A DNA stretch of 64,000 nucleotides from Melampsora larici-populina 98AG31 (GCF_000204055.1 NW_006768766.1:1653481-1717480), one strand, 5' to 3'; numbered from the stretch's first letter, positions 1 to 12,426 are shown. Numbers and translations: made by a program. Notes: generated from the sequence alone by a model not told the origin.

Positions 1-366
1 TAAATCACATGTTATACCACATGTAACTTTTTCGACTTTGAAATTTTTTTCCCAAAAATTCACTACATATAATTCTGTAGCTGCTCAGGCAATATTGTTG
101 AAGCTATGTCTTAGTAACAGAAAGTGTGTTACATGCAGTTGAGTTGATGAGATCACACCAAAACATTGAGTCAGTGTATGTAGTCAATCTTTTGGAAGCT
201 TTTTTCAATCTGAAAGAAGTTACAGCATGTATTACATATGAATAACTTGTCCTGATGAGCAGATAACTGAGCAGAACTCTATGTACATGATAACCACATA
301 TTCACTGAGCCTGCTACACATATGTAGTGTGGGTGTTATGGCTCAGGTGTGGAGTGATAGACCATT

Positions 367-684
367 TTATGACAAATCATACTCCCAATCATTTTTCCCT
401 GCCCACTTGGGGAACCCGAATAATGTCTGCAGTGTTGTGGATTTGTTGGGATCAACAAAAGCTCCAGCTTCATTAGCATTATCGAAAGGACCTTCGTGTG
501 AGTCAGAGTCACTGATTTCAATTGGTTCAGAGCTGGAAAGCTGAGTCTTCTGATGAATTTCATTCGTCTTTTGGGCTTGTTGCTCTTGCTGGGTGTTCTT
601 GACGGCCAAAGTTTCCAGATTACGTTGATTTGCCTCACGTTGGCGACGTTCTCTTTGAGCCCTCTTTACAGCTGAGACAACCAT
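367..684 (-). CDS. Hypothetical small basic protein, 105 aa
   Basis: An open frame of 105 codons starts at an ATG in a good context (caaaATGG) about 25 bases downstream of a TATATATA stretch near 705-716 read on the minus strand. The first 50 residues are rich in Arg, Gln and Glu and look helical. They are followed by a PIEISDSDS stretch, which resembles a SUMO-interacting motif (short hydrophobic core followed by acidic and serine residues). The C-terminal part ends in WAGKNDWEYDLS. I do not recognise the protein. It could be a short real gene, or the first exon or relic of a larger element. Confidence 0.35.
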   Translation of the reverse strand: MVVSAVKRAQRERRQREANQRNLETLAVKNTQQEQQAQKTNEIHQKTQLSSSEPIEISDSDSHEGPFDNANEAGAFVDPNKSTTLQTLFGFPKWAGKNDWEYDLS

Positions 685-1019
685 TTTGATATTAAGATGA
701 ATTGTTGTATATATATAACCGGGGGTGGATGTTTGCAGAGTGGTGCCACGTGGAGTGAAATCAATAAAAAAATCAGGCTAAAAAAACCCGAAAATCTCAA
801 AAATTTCGGACCACCAGACCTTTGCGGGGCGACTTGTTACACGGTCTCGGGTTTGCCCACTATATGCGTTGGGGAGTCGACTGAAGTTATGGTGGTTTGT
901 ATCAGTTATTGGTTAAGTCAGGTTCCAATACAAGATGTATGCACCACAACAGCTTTCATTGAACTTCATTCGATTTATCATCAGCACTCACTCTCCCTAT
1001 CATCTCAACTCGAATTAGA
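685..1019. promoter_or_regulatory. Divergent upstream region of the small minus-strand ORF and NTO1
   Basis: Short non-coding spacer between two divergent starts. A TATATATA run near 705-716 could serve the minus-strand ORF. The last 100 bases before 1020 are CT-rich on the plus strand, as is usual for fungal leaders. No other motif seen. Confidence 0.3.
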
Positions 1020-4000
1020 ATGGGAGGTAAGCTTAACTCACTTACTTTCCTCAATCGAAACCTTCACTCACGGCATGTTTCGTTTCAGGTCATTCTGTTC
1101 TACCGCTCGAACTTCCAAAGTTTGAAGTCCCGAAAGTCGCCTTCAAGATCATCAATGTACCTCATCAGTCTACCTCTTCGCAGTCAGGCAACACGACTTC
1201 CGACAATCTCAAGAAGAATCTTCAATCTTACGGCTACAACTCATCCTCTTTTTGGGTGGTTCGTTTGTCTTCTCAAGCAATTCTCAGATCTGACGACTAT
1301 ACCGACTTTCCGTCTATTTGATTTCACTTTGGTATATAGCCTCCTGGGTCTTACATTCGATGGGTTCAGCCGGCTGAAGCTGAACTTGAGAGCCGATGCG
1401 AGTATGATATGGATGAACAAGGTATAGTTTCTACATACGATTCGAGCATCGTTTCTATGTTTGTCTCAGACTTATCAGTTTCTCTCCAGATCACGAATGG
1501 CTAACCGGCCTCAATGCCGACCGAAAACGCGTTGGTTTTGATCAGATCCCTTTCGAGTTTTTCGAGATAGTCATGGACCGGCTGGAGAAAGAATGGTTTC
1601 AACTCGTTCGATCGCTTTGTCTCTCCTAACCTGATGATTAGAGCCACTCATATCCACTCATCTCCCAATCTTACACCCAGAATCGCAAGTTGATTAAACC
1701 GGACGCGAATTCAATTCCAACTGAAGATAGTCGTTGTGCGATCTGTGAAGATGGTGATACTGAAAACAGCAATGCCATCGTCTTCTGCGATGGCTGTAAC
1801 TTGGCTGTACATCAAGACTGCTATGGGATTCCTTACATTCCGGAAGGACAATGGCTGTGTAGGAAATGTACCGTATCACCTGATCGACCTGTTGTTCGTA
1901 TATCTCTTGCAGATAACTTACTTCGTCTTCTTCAGTCTCCACTAACACCAAGTCAATCGTCTTCGTCTTAGACATGCACGCTATGCCCGAATTCATATGG
2001 CGCGTTCAAGCTAACGGCTGAAAATGAGTGGGCACATCTTATCTGTGCAATTCATATTCCTGAAACTGGTGTAGGAAACGCGATGTACATGGAACCTATC
2101 GATGGAGTGCACAACATTCCGAAGCAACGATGGAAGCTCGTAAGTTTTGATCTCAAATCCTACACAACACATACTCTTTCAGCGAGGTTTAAGATTGGGA
2201 TAACCTCACTTGGGATTCACTCGAAGTGTCCGAATCTAAATTTGACACCTTTTGACGCATCATCTCATCATCCGTGCAACAGAAATGTTATATCTGCAAA
2301 CAGACTACAGGAGCGTGCATTCAATGCTCAAGCCGCAATTGTTTTGTGGCCTACCATGTAACCTGTGCTCAAGAATCCGGTTTATATCTAAAGATGAAGC
2401 CTTCTGGGCCAGTCCCAACAACTACAACTTCCAACGCACTCGCCGACTCGCCGCCGAACTCGGGTCAGACCGCTGGAGCTCCAGCAGCGGGTGAAGGTTC
2501 TGGTCACACTCGCAGTTTTTGTGACAAACATACTCCCGTCAGCTTTATTGATCTATCTCTATATTCTTGCTTCCACCTCAAAGATCAGCATTGTCGCGTC
2601 ACTAAGCTCACGTAGTTTGGCGGATTTCACTGGAACAGAAAGGTCACATCGAAGCTCTTCAAGGCGCCGCGCAGGCCAGATCCGCAGCCTTGAAAAATGA
2701 GGTTAATAACCAGTCCAAAGAAGAAAACGCGGAAGATGGGCCTTCCATGGATTATCTCTTGACCTTGACCCCGAAGAAATTCACCTCAGTCGACGATTTA
2801 CGCGCGCTGAAGCAATTGGCAACTGGATCACAATCATACAAGTCTGCACGAGCGTATAGGAAAACGTATTCCAGCGGCCCACCACTTGTACCAGAGTACA
2901 TTTTTCAAAGAGTGGTTGAGTATTGCAATAAGCTAAGATGCCAGTACAAGAAGGCGATCATCACCTTGGTATGCAGGTACTGGAGCTTGAAACGAGAAGC
3001 TAGGAGAGGAGCTCCGCTTTTGAAAAGACTTCATGTCGAGGTAATCATAAATCTCACTATGCTATAGTCAGGGAAATCGGGATATGTTTCAAGATTACTC
3101 ATTTATTGTAACCTTTGTGCCGCGTCGTCGTCTTTTAGCCATGGACAGCAGCGAATCCGACTAGCCCACAGGATGAAGTAGACCGGCGGCGGAAATACGA
3201 CTTACTCGTGCGCATTCGGCAAGATTTACAACACGTCAAGAATCTCGTCAGTGTAGTATGTAAACGCGAGAAGGTGAAGGTGATGAGGACCGAGTTGCAA
3301 AAGGAGGTTCTAGAGAAGATTATCTATCCCCAATATCCGAGCTTGCACAGGGCACTGAGCGCAGCTATTGAGTGGGTTTATCGCTATCTCCTCATCAGCC
3401 TCACGTGGACTTATGCTTCATAATCTTAATGTTGGCGCTCCCCAGTGCCGACAAGCAAAAATACTTTTTGAATCCCGTCGCACCGACTGATGTACCCGAT
3501 TATCACGATATCATAAAGAAACCGATGGATTGGACTACCATCAGAAATCGACTTGATCAATACCAATATGCTTCTATTCCTGATTTTATTGTTAGTGCCA
3601 CTGTGACCTTAAATCGATCACTTCAGCTTCCTTGGCTCTCAACATCAAAGCTAAGATTGACTGACTCCAATTCTCCAACAGGCGGATCTCCAGCTTCCTA
3701 TCATCAACTCCAAGATCTATAATAAGCCTACCACGACTTATCACAAAGCCGCTCTTAGAGTTGAACGGGTGCTGCAGCCCATCATAGCCGAACTATCGGC
3801 ATCCCAACATCTGTCTCCCATTCCGACTTCAAGCAGTAGCCGGTTTCCAGACCCCCTACAGTCACTGCATTTTCTCCAGTTCCCTCTACTCTTCACACCT
3901 GAGACAATACAATCGTTATTTGGCTCGGTACAAGAGGTCCAATGCGCGCCTTCTCCCAAGAGAACTTACGAGGAACTACTCGAAGGTAGAAATGCTAAGC

Positions 4001-7000
4001 GGGAGAAGCGTGAAAAGGCTGCTCTCATAAAGCAAGCCGCTATTATCGCAGCACCTCCTCCTCGATGCGCGCCAAAGAAGCCAGCGAGACTCAATCTTGT
4101 CACCTCTTCTGCTGACCAGTTGGTTACTGGCAATACGATAGCTACGGTCGGATCATCCTCAATGACTAACACGACTACACCTTCAGTATCGATAATCGAC
4201 ACCGCGAAAGCGGCAAAGGGGAGACCAACTCCACGCTCGCGTAAGAACTCTAAAGCTTCATCGGGAGCGGCAGGCGCATCTCGCCGAACCTCAGTCGTGT
4301 GTGAAACACCTAATCGTACACCGACGACTCCCAGTAGCAACTCAAAGCCCGCGGCCAAGAGACGTCGGCGATCATCAGCTGACACAGCAGCTCCTGCTGT
4401 CAAGAAGCAGTACAACCGAGTCAAGCCTCCTGAGCAATTGGAAGAAGAGGCTGCGATAGATGCGCATTATCCTAATGCTACCCCGGGTCAGCGAAGATCA
4501 TTGAAACTTCGTGCTTTGCACGCAGTTAGGATAGCGGACCGGGAAAAGGACATGAGTGAAGCAGAAAAAACTCGACGGCACAAATTACGCCAGTACATTC
4601 GGGATAAGCGTGAATCCACACGGGCTGAGCAAGGCGAGCCACCATTTTTGATTGGCATAGCTGACGAAGATATTGGAGGCTGTCTACCGACTGGCGTTAG
4701 AGCCTTGCGGAGATCCGAGGTCTCTTCAAATGTGAATGAAGGGGTGAAGGAGAGCGAAACGACACCGGCTATCGATGAAGAACTCGCTGGCTGGGATGAT
4801 GAACAAGTGGCCGCCATCGTTGCAACTGACCAAGCTGACCTGGAAATCAGTGAACGAATATTTCTAGAAGCTGAACAAGCCCAACGAGAAGAAGAACAAG
4901 CTCGAGCAGCTCCTGCAGTCCAAACTGATCTCTCACTATACCCGCAAGACCAATACGGAATGGAGGCTTTACATCCCTCGATGGTAGAAAACACTTGGAC
5001 GGATGCGCCATGGAAATATACCACACCACTTGATCCCATAGATTTTACCCAACCGATGCATCTCACACCTTACCGAACCTTCGATAGTACCCAATTTGAC
5101 ATGGGTCAGACCGGCTCCTCAAATTCTGCATTGCATCCTGAAGCTGAACCGACTGAGGCAGAACAACTGCAACAACTCGAAATCTGGGCACAAACTTATT
5201 ATCGTCGTTGGATGGAATCAGATTTACAACAACGGGTTACTGAAGATGTAAGGCCTGAGGGTATGATCGTCGAAGAAACTGAAGACGACCGGATGTTAAT
5301 GATGAGTGAGACTACACAGAAAGAAGAAGATATAGCTCGCGCGGTCAGGGAGTCTGAAAACGCTAGAATTGCTGAAGCTGAGGAGGCTATTCAAGGAGCT
5401 CAAACTGAAGAGGCTATACAAGTAGCCCACGAGGAGACCATCTCAACAGCTGAAGTTGAAGAGGCGATCCCGCGAGCTTCACTTGAGAAGGCTATACAAG
5501 TAGCTCTTGGGGAGACGAACCCAGTATCTCAAGTTGAGGACGCAATCCCGCGATCTTCACTTGAGGATGCTATACATGTAGCTCTTGACGAGGCGGTCCC
5601 GGCAACTCAAATTGACGAGCCGAACCCAGCAGCGGAAGTTGAGGACGCCATGCCGGAAGCTTCCCTTGAGGAGGCTATCCAAGTACCTCTTGACGAGGCG
5701 AATCCAGTAGCTCAAGTCGAGGACGCAATCCCACGATCTTCACTCGAGGAGGCTATACAAGGAGTTCTTGACGAGGCGAGTCCAGTAGGTCAAATTGACG
5801 AGGCGATTCCAGTAGTTCAAGTTGAGGACGCGATCCAAGGAGCTTCTCTTGACGAGGCTATACAAGGAGCTCTTGACGAGGCGAACCCACCATCTCAAGT
5901 TGAGGACGCGATCCCAGTACCTTCGCGTGACGAGGCCATCCCAGTAGCTCAAATTGATGAGACGATCCCAATAGCTAAAATTGGGAAAGCTGTACAAGGA
6001 GCTGAAGCCGAGCACCCTCGGACTGCTAACGAGGCTAAGGAGACACAGATGGCTGCAGAGGCTGAACGGGCTCGAATCTCAGTCGAAGATGAAGAAACTC
6101 GACCCGCGAGTGGGCTCGAAAAGCCTCCAATGGATGCTGAGACTGGTGAAGACGAGCCAACCATCGTCAGTCACGTCGAAGAGACTTTAGAGCTGGTCGC
6201 AGTTGCCGATATGCAAAAGGGCGCAGTCCAACCGCCGATGGCCGAGGAGCCACGAGTTGTCAACGTAGAGGAAGCCAATTTGGTGGATGACACAGTTGAA
6301 GAGACCCCTGAAGCACTTGATGCACTGTCTCCTGTGGAACCTGAAGAAGGTCCTGTCATCGCTCAAAGCGAACAAGATCCATCGACACTCGAGATAAAAG
6401 ATCCTTTCGAATCGCCAATGAATGTATCAACAATCGACGCAGAGAATGTTCCTGTGGATTCAACGTCAACAGATCTACCACTCATAAACCCAGAAATAGC
6501 CGCGCAATCTGCATCCTCAATGCCGGTGGAAGACCCTCAGCGGGCAGAGGCTGAGCTATCCGATTTGGCCTTGCAGACAAGGGATTCGCGTCGTGTCAAG
6601 AAGAAAAGCAGGATCCGAGTGAAACAGCTGGCGCCCAAGAAGCAAACTGTCGAATCATCTACCACTTTACAACCTCCTCATTCTGACCCACCCCAAACAT
6701 GCCCAAATGGTGGCACCCAGCCTACGATTCAGAAGTTGAGGTTGAGACTTGATCGAAGTTTGAAGGATCGAGACCCTCAGGAACGCAGTGATCTCCCTGA
6801 GGGAAATGCCAGCGCACCAGCACACCATACGGCGATGCGACCCAGTCGGTCGGAACAAGAAAAGCAGAAATCTAAGTCTACGAAAAGTATAGCGGGACTG
6901 TTCGGTCAGCCCGAATTCGTCACTGATCTGCCGGATGAGAGAGATTCGTTCAGATTATTCAACACGGGATATATCCTGCCTGAGGGGACTCGACGACACG

Positions 7001-8747
7001 GCGCTACACCCTCCACTACCCACTACGATTCATCTGTACACGATGCTGGTCCTTCATCCCGTCGCTGTAAGTGTTCAGTTGAGTTTACTATCCAAACGTA
7101 AGCATGCTGACAATTTTGTTCTCTGTGTTAATTAGCCACCGTAGAGCCGCCCGGCTCACCGGCTTTAAGACATAGCAAGCGCCGCAAAGGCAGAATATCG
7201 GACCCAGGCGTACGGCCCGATTCGCCTTCCGCAAGACAGCAACGCCCCGCTTTGACCCATAGGCCGCGCGAATTTGGCCTAGAAAATACCAAACATCGTA
7301 CTTCCCACTCACTCGATGAAACTCGAGCCCCTAACGGTCCGTTGATTTTGGGCACACAGTTGCAGGCCGGTCGGCTCGGAGAACAAGGGATCAATTCCCT
7401 CGCCGATTCTCTAGTCACTGAGGAAGGAAGTAGTGACCTTTCTGAAGCCCCATCACCAGATTCTACTCAACCCATTGTCAATTCCAGTGCTGAGGCCAGC
7501 CAAGTTGTAGTACCGTCGACTGTTCCAGACGCGATCGACCTGAGCGATCCCATACTGTCTCTCGATCCTACAACTGCTACAACGCGGTCTCAAATTACTC
7601 GCGCATCCAGTCAACCAATCAACAAACCTTCCAAACGAACAACGTCGAACAAAAGTTCTCAGAACAATAAACGTTATAAGGGAGAAGAAAAAGATCTTCC
7701 AGTGGATGAACGCGGATTTTACATCTATCCAAGAGCTTCTCATAACGCTAACAAGAATGGTATTCATCATCTAGCTGGTAGAGCATTCTCACGACTCAGT
7801 CGAATAACTCGTCTCAAGGAAGGCCCGGTTCCGGATGGTACTCTTGTTTGGGTAAGTATGCCTTTTCCATGTGATTCTTGCAAGGTAGTCTAATTCTTGT
7901 GGGCTTGTCAATAGGCAAAGGTTCCCGGTCATAATTGGTTCCCGGGTGAGGTGGGTTTGTCAACCGACACACAGATACCACAAAAAGTATTGGACAGGTT
8001 GACAAAACATCCGAAGAGTGACAATTCAATCCTCGTCATGTTCTTTGAAACTACACGCAGTTGGTATGTAGCTTCTCGTCATCTATCTTTGCTATTGTCA
8101 TAGTAGATCTATATTCCTTTGTTCTGATGTATGCGGCTCTCTTCATGTGATCTAGGCAATGGGTGCAGAGACAATATGCCCGATACTTGGGAGAGTGCGA
8201 GGAACTTGATAGACTGCTATGTTCCGATGCGTTCGTTCTGAACAAAGTCAAACGTGATGAGATAGTGGCTGCATTTGAATTTGCTAAATCGAATATCGAG
8301 ATATCTGAAGACGGGGAGGCGGAGGTTGAACCAATGACACAGGTGGATGGAGAAGACAAGCAGCCATCAACATCTACGCAGCAGCCAGTTAACCGCCCCA
8401 TCTTGCGCACCACGCGCTCCAGTCGTCTAAGATCTATGGAAGAGCGTGAAGGCTTGGTAGGAGGGGAAGAGGCTGAGAACCCCAATGATCTTACGGAGGC
8501 TGAAAAAGCGCATGATGAAGCTATGGATATGGACATTAATATTGGGAGTGATGATGAGGAACATCGGTCCTCTCAGGAAAATGATGAAGGTGATGACAGT
8601 GGAGAGGATTTGACAGAAGCTGATGACGAATCAGATGGCGAAACAAGTTTCCGAGGAGTGGTTGAAGAGCCAGTAAACCACGAAGATTCCCCAGTTCTCA
8701 CTAGGTCTGGTCGACTAAGGAGAAGCAGTCGAACATCGAATGCCTGA
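1020..8747 (+). CDS. NTO1: NTO1/BRPF-type histone reader (PHD, extended PHD, bromodomain, PWWP)
   Basis: This is the scaffold subunit type of NuA3/MOZ-like histone acetyltransferase complexes, a nuclear reader of methylated and acetylated histone H3. About 14 exons give roughly 2,200 residues. The first coding exon is only 7 nt (1020-1026), spliced to 1089. An EPL1-like region ([11 protein letters not shown], then YIRW and [11 protein letters not shown] at 1352-1431) is followed by a PHD finger (CAICEDGD to WLCRKC, 1735-1870), an extended PHD ([26 protein letters not shown], 1975-2535), a conserved linker and a bromodomain (3440-3780, with PMDW and the acetyl-lysine Asn in KIYNKP). A low-complexity stretch of more than 1,000 residues follows. 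The PWWP domain ([16 protein letters not shown], then [10 protein letters not shown], 7840-8065) is close to the C-terminus, and the tail is acidic. The family is normally about half this size. Some inner exon borders are approximate. Confidence 0.9.
4417..4629 (+). other. Basic ~71-residue domain inside NTO1 (copy 1)
   Basis: An ungapped block of about 71 residues from RVKPPEQ to TRAE lies in the long insert of the NTO1 protein. The core reads [16 protein letters not shown], followed by [17 protein letters not shown]. It is rich in Arg, Lys and Glu and looks helical. The same block occurs twice in the next gene. By my count 47 of 71 positions are identical to the first copy there. I do not recognise it as a named family. 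Confidence 0.8.
5440..5990 (+). repeat. Degenerate acidic peptide repeats in NTO1
   Basis: The coding sequence repeats a unit of about 25-30 residues, built from [15 protein letters not shown] and LDEANPVAQ in varying form, about six times. The DNA is repeated as well (for example variants of gttgaggacgcaatcccg), so it grew by recent tandem duplication. The product is acidic, Ala/Ile-rich and probably extended or loosely helical. No function can be read from it. Confidence 0.75.
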
Positions 8748-10213
8748 GCGGTATAAATTGATGTGATGGGTTCAAATTCCAGCGTGTTATAAATAAAGAA
8801 CGTAAATTTATGTAATTGAGGTACTCATCTTATCTTTATCTTCATGGCTTGTAAAATCTTCATCTTTTACTGTACATTTTTATACCCAGAAGTACGATTA
8901 ACATTTTTTCCCTTGAATGGTATCAAGGTCTGAATTTATTGCAAATGACTCGGAGAAGTCATGTCAAACTCTTCAACAATACTGATTTGGGTTCTTTTTT
9001 GCGATTTGTTTATCTATATCTTATTAGTTTGCTTGTACTAAGTAGTTTGTTGAAGTCATTGTGGATAAATTTTTGGAAATTATCAGCCTCTTAACATTGA
9101 TGTACAAACAATTTGATCTTGGAATGTTTTCTTTTCCAATAGGTTGATTTGAAAAAGTATGAGACGCAAAGAAATACCTTGCACAGTCCAATATGTAGTC
9201 CACCTTCACAGTAATGATCAAGTTGAGAGGTTGAACACTCGTCGTTGCTCAAGGAATCAGGATGCCTGCAGGCAAAGAATGCGGGTGGAATTAGAAGGGC
9301 CCAGATTGGCCCGATCGCAAACCTCGGGCGGATACGGATCTACGATCAAATTCACATCACGTGGAGAGGAAAGTGTATGTAGTCACTAGTGTGAGACACG
9401 TAATAGCTTGATGCTTATACCGAGTTTTATCCTTAACACCCCAAGGCTTAAGCCTTCCTCAGCTCTATCCAAAAATCCGGCGGTGGAGCTGAAGAAAGGA
9501 AAGCAAACAGAATTAAAGTCATCAGTCGTTCGTATCGAAATATCATTCAAAGCAAGGACTTCCTTTAAAGAATAGGTTCAGGTGAGTGATCTGAAAGTTG
9601 AAGTGGTTTATTTCGAAAGAATTGACGAATCGATGAAAAGCTAACTTGATCGTTACACTTGTCTATTTACTATTTACTACACACAACACTCTCCTTTCAT
9701 CCTGTCTCTTTTCTACTTACGATTTCAACTCCACATCCACTTTTCAGCATCCTGTAGCTCTACAGATTTGTATACAACAACAACAGTCAACTACAGTCAG
9801 ACAAACAGACATAGTCTCATTGAGGACTGTAATCGATCATACACAACTCTTCAAGGTCGGTCCTCATTACCTTTTTCATCCTACCACAGACTCAACCAAA
9901 CTGGCTTCATCATCACCACTTTTCGGAATTATGATATCATCCATCACTGTTTACCACTTTTTAACTTTGGTGACCAGATCCGTTTTGTTGAACTTCTTCT
10001 TGGATCTTGACCATTTAACTTGATGACTTTAACTTCCCTTACATTTAATCCATCAGTCTTCTTTTGACTGTTATATCTGATGTCATCGAATGTGGCGTGC
10101 TAACTTGATTCCCAACTTGATCTTAAACCTTATTTTCTTCTTCTCAATGTCACCCTACACAGCATCAGTTTACACAGTCAGCCTTGTTGTTTTAACACAA
10201 CCAACTCATTCAC
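8748..10213. other. Spacer between NTO1 and the two-domain gene
   Basis: AT-rich 3' flank of NTO1, then from about 9640 a CT-rich stretch that looks like the long leader of the next gene, perhaps with a spliced 5' UTR. Open frames here (9159-9389, 9646-10023) have no codon structure or recognisable motif. I see no gene. Confidence 0.4.
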
Positions 10214-12426
10214 ATGGACATGGACATGTCGACTGAAGATCGCCAAACAGCTACCGATCATCTTCTCTCCACCAATGCTAACCCTGAAACCAATGTCGAT
10301 GTCAATCAGAATTCATTTCCTATTGACTCGAGTATCCTCGACCCAGCTTTAGATTTTGCTATGCCAGCTCCAAATCCATCTGACTCTGATACGACTACTC
10401 CGAACTTTCTTTCCTCTGCCAGTAATGCTTTTCTAGCGGCTATCAATCGCTTTACAGTTGCAATCGCACCCAAGTCGGATGGTGGCACTCCTCATGCGAT
10501 GGCCTCGGACATTCCGGTCCCTTCGCAACTGAAAGCCAATTCTAACCCGGACGAAGACGCTCCGCACGAAGAGGACGAAGGCTCTTCAGACGTCGATCCT
10601 CGTTTTGCTGACGCCGCATCACAAAATCAACCAGGGCAATCACTTTCTAGTCTTTTTGCTCAAGCCAGCGCTCCCTCTGAAGGTTCTATGACTCCAATCA
10701 GCGAAGCACGTATGGTCACCAATGGGATTCGGGCTCGCACTTCTAGCGCCACCCCCTCGAATAAGGAGCCATCAAGTAACAGACGAAAACGCGGCTCATC
10801 TGAGCGTATTACTCCGAGAAAGCCATCAGTACGCATCAAACCACCAGAACAATTGGCTGCCGAAGCATTAATTGAGCAACAAAATCCCAATGCGACGAAA
10901 AATCAATTGAGGTCACTGAAATTACGCGCCTTACATGCTGGCCGCATAGCTGAACGCGAGCTTGGGATGTCAGAGGAAGAGAAGACTAGGCGGCTAAGAT
11001 TGAGAGAGTATGTGAGGCACAAGCGTGAAGAAGAACGGGCAGAAAAAGCAAAGGCCCCGACCCTCACGAGCGGTGACGGGCCCAAAACTGAGACCAAAGA
11101 CAAGCCGGCCAACTTTCCTGTCGATGCTAATCTCGTTGCGCAAAGCCGTGACCCTAAATTATTCGCTGTGCCCGCCACATCTCGTCCAACTGGTCAGTTT
11201 TCAATTATGTGAAGTTGTATGCGAGCTTTCTAACGAGGTTTTCTCGACCGATAGGCACAGAAACGCGTTCGTCGGTAGGACCATCCAAACCGGCTGCTGT
11301 GCCTATCCCTGAGTGGCAGGATCCTGCGCTTAGCACCCCGCAGCGAAATCTGGTGCTGCACATGGGTCCTCCCGCTTCAGCTCCCACGACTAGTCAAGCT
11401 GACTCCAGCAAACGCAAGAGAGCCTCTCTTGACAATCCCACTGGATCTGAACCACGTCGGAAATATTATTCACGAGTTAAAACTCCTGAACAGAGCTCCA
11501 TAGAAGCGCAAATCGAACGAGATCATCCAAATGCGACCAAAAATCAACTCAAATCGCTCAAATTGCGAGCTCTACATGCCGGTAGGATTGCAGAACGAGA
11601 ACGAGACATGCCAGAAAAAGAAAAAGCTCGCAGATTGAAGTTGCGAGAATACATGCGTCGACGCCGAGAAGACGAACGCGGAGAGGCTAGGCTTGAGCCG
11701 TTAACCCCCCAACAAGTCATACCCCCACCTCGAACCGCAACCCAGGCCCGTCCTCGGTCTCAACTCCAACCTCGACCTGAGCCATCCAACTTGCGTTCGA
11801 CTGAGTTGAACGCCGCGGATCATTCAGCGGCCTTCTCTATCATGGAACTTACCAACACTTTTCAACACCAGTTTCAACAACCTCAACAAACCCCTTCGAT
11901 TCAGACCAATCACAATCTGCATCTACATCCACTCTTTCAGATGCCAGGAGCATCAACTCCATCAACCCAACTAGCCCCACAATACGACCCTACCATCGAT
12001 CAAAACTATGCACTACCAAACGTCTGGTCTGACCTTCAACAGCATCGACCGAGTATCAGTACTTCTACACACGGCGAGACTTCTAACAATGGTCTAATTG
12101 CAGATGACCTCGTTGAAAGTGCCCTTCACGCTGCACTTCAGGAAGCGTGTAAGGCACATAATCCAGCAGATGATGATCGAATGCAATTTGATCAAGGTGA
12201 ATCGAGTTCGGGTGTCAATGGTTCAACTGGAAATCCTGATCGAGTTGCTGCAATGGAACAAGAACGGATCAGAATTGCAGAAGAAGAAATCCTTGGGGTT
12301 GAAAGAGCTAGAATTGCAGATGCTGAGATGGCTTTGATTGCGGCAGCTGCGGCTGAAGTTGAAAAAGCACATTTGTTTGGTAATGAATCACTGCCGCCGA
12401 TCATCAAAAATGAGGAATCTGGATAA
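10214..12426 (+). CDS. Unrecognised protein with two copies of the NTO1-insert domain
   Basis: Two exons (10214-11192 and 11255-12426) join in frame across an intron with gtcagt donor, ctaac branch-like site and gatag acceptor, giving 716 residues. Start: ATG in MDMDMSTEDRQ, after a CT-rich leader. The N-terminal third is Ser/Pro/Asp-rich and disordered. Two basic domains of about 71 residues follow (near 10831-11043 and 11473-11685), about 70% identical to each other, each preceded by a Lys/Arg-rich stretch that could be a nuclear localisation signal. Between the second domain and the C-terminus is a Gln/Pro/Thr-rich part, then a helical Glu/Ala/Arg-rich tail (ERIRIAEEEILG, ERARIADAEMALI) that resembles the NTO1 stretch [13 protein letters not shown]. 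The gene looks like a partial duplicate of the NTO1 insert with its own doubled domain. Function unknown; nuclear or chromatin role is inference. Confidence 0.8.
10831..11043 (+). other. Basic ~71-residue domain, copy 2
   Basis: Block from RIKPPEQ to ERAE with core [16 protein letters not shown] and MSEEEKTRRLRLREYVR. No gap is needed to align it with the other two copies. It lies wholly in exon 1 of the gene. Confidence 0.8.
11473..11685 (+). other. Basic ~71-residue domain, copy 3
   Basis: Block from RVKTPEQ to ERGE with core [16 protein letters not shown] and MPEKEKARRLKLREYMR. It lies wholly in exon 2. By my count 50 of 71 positions equal copy 2, so the internal duplication is younger than, or better conserved than, the split from the NTO1 copy. 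Confidence 0.8.

Noticed and set aside
3966..5066. Antisense frames opposite NTO1 (3966-4424, 4488-5066)
   Set aside because: Shadows of the NTO1 exon; no motifs and no splice sites.
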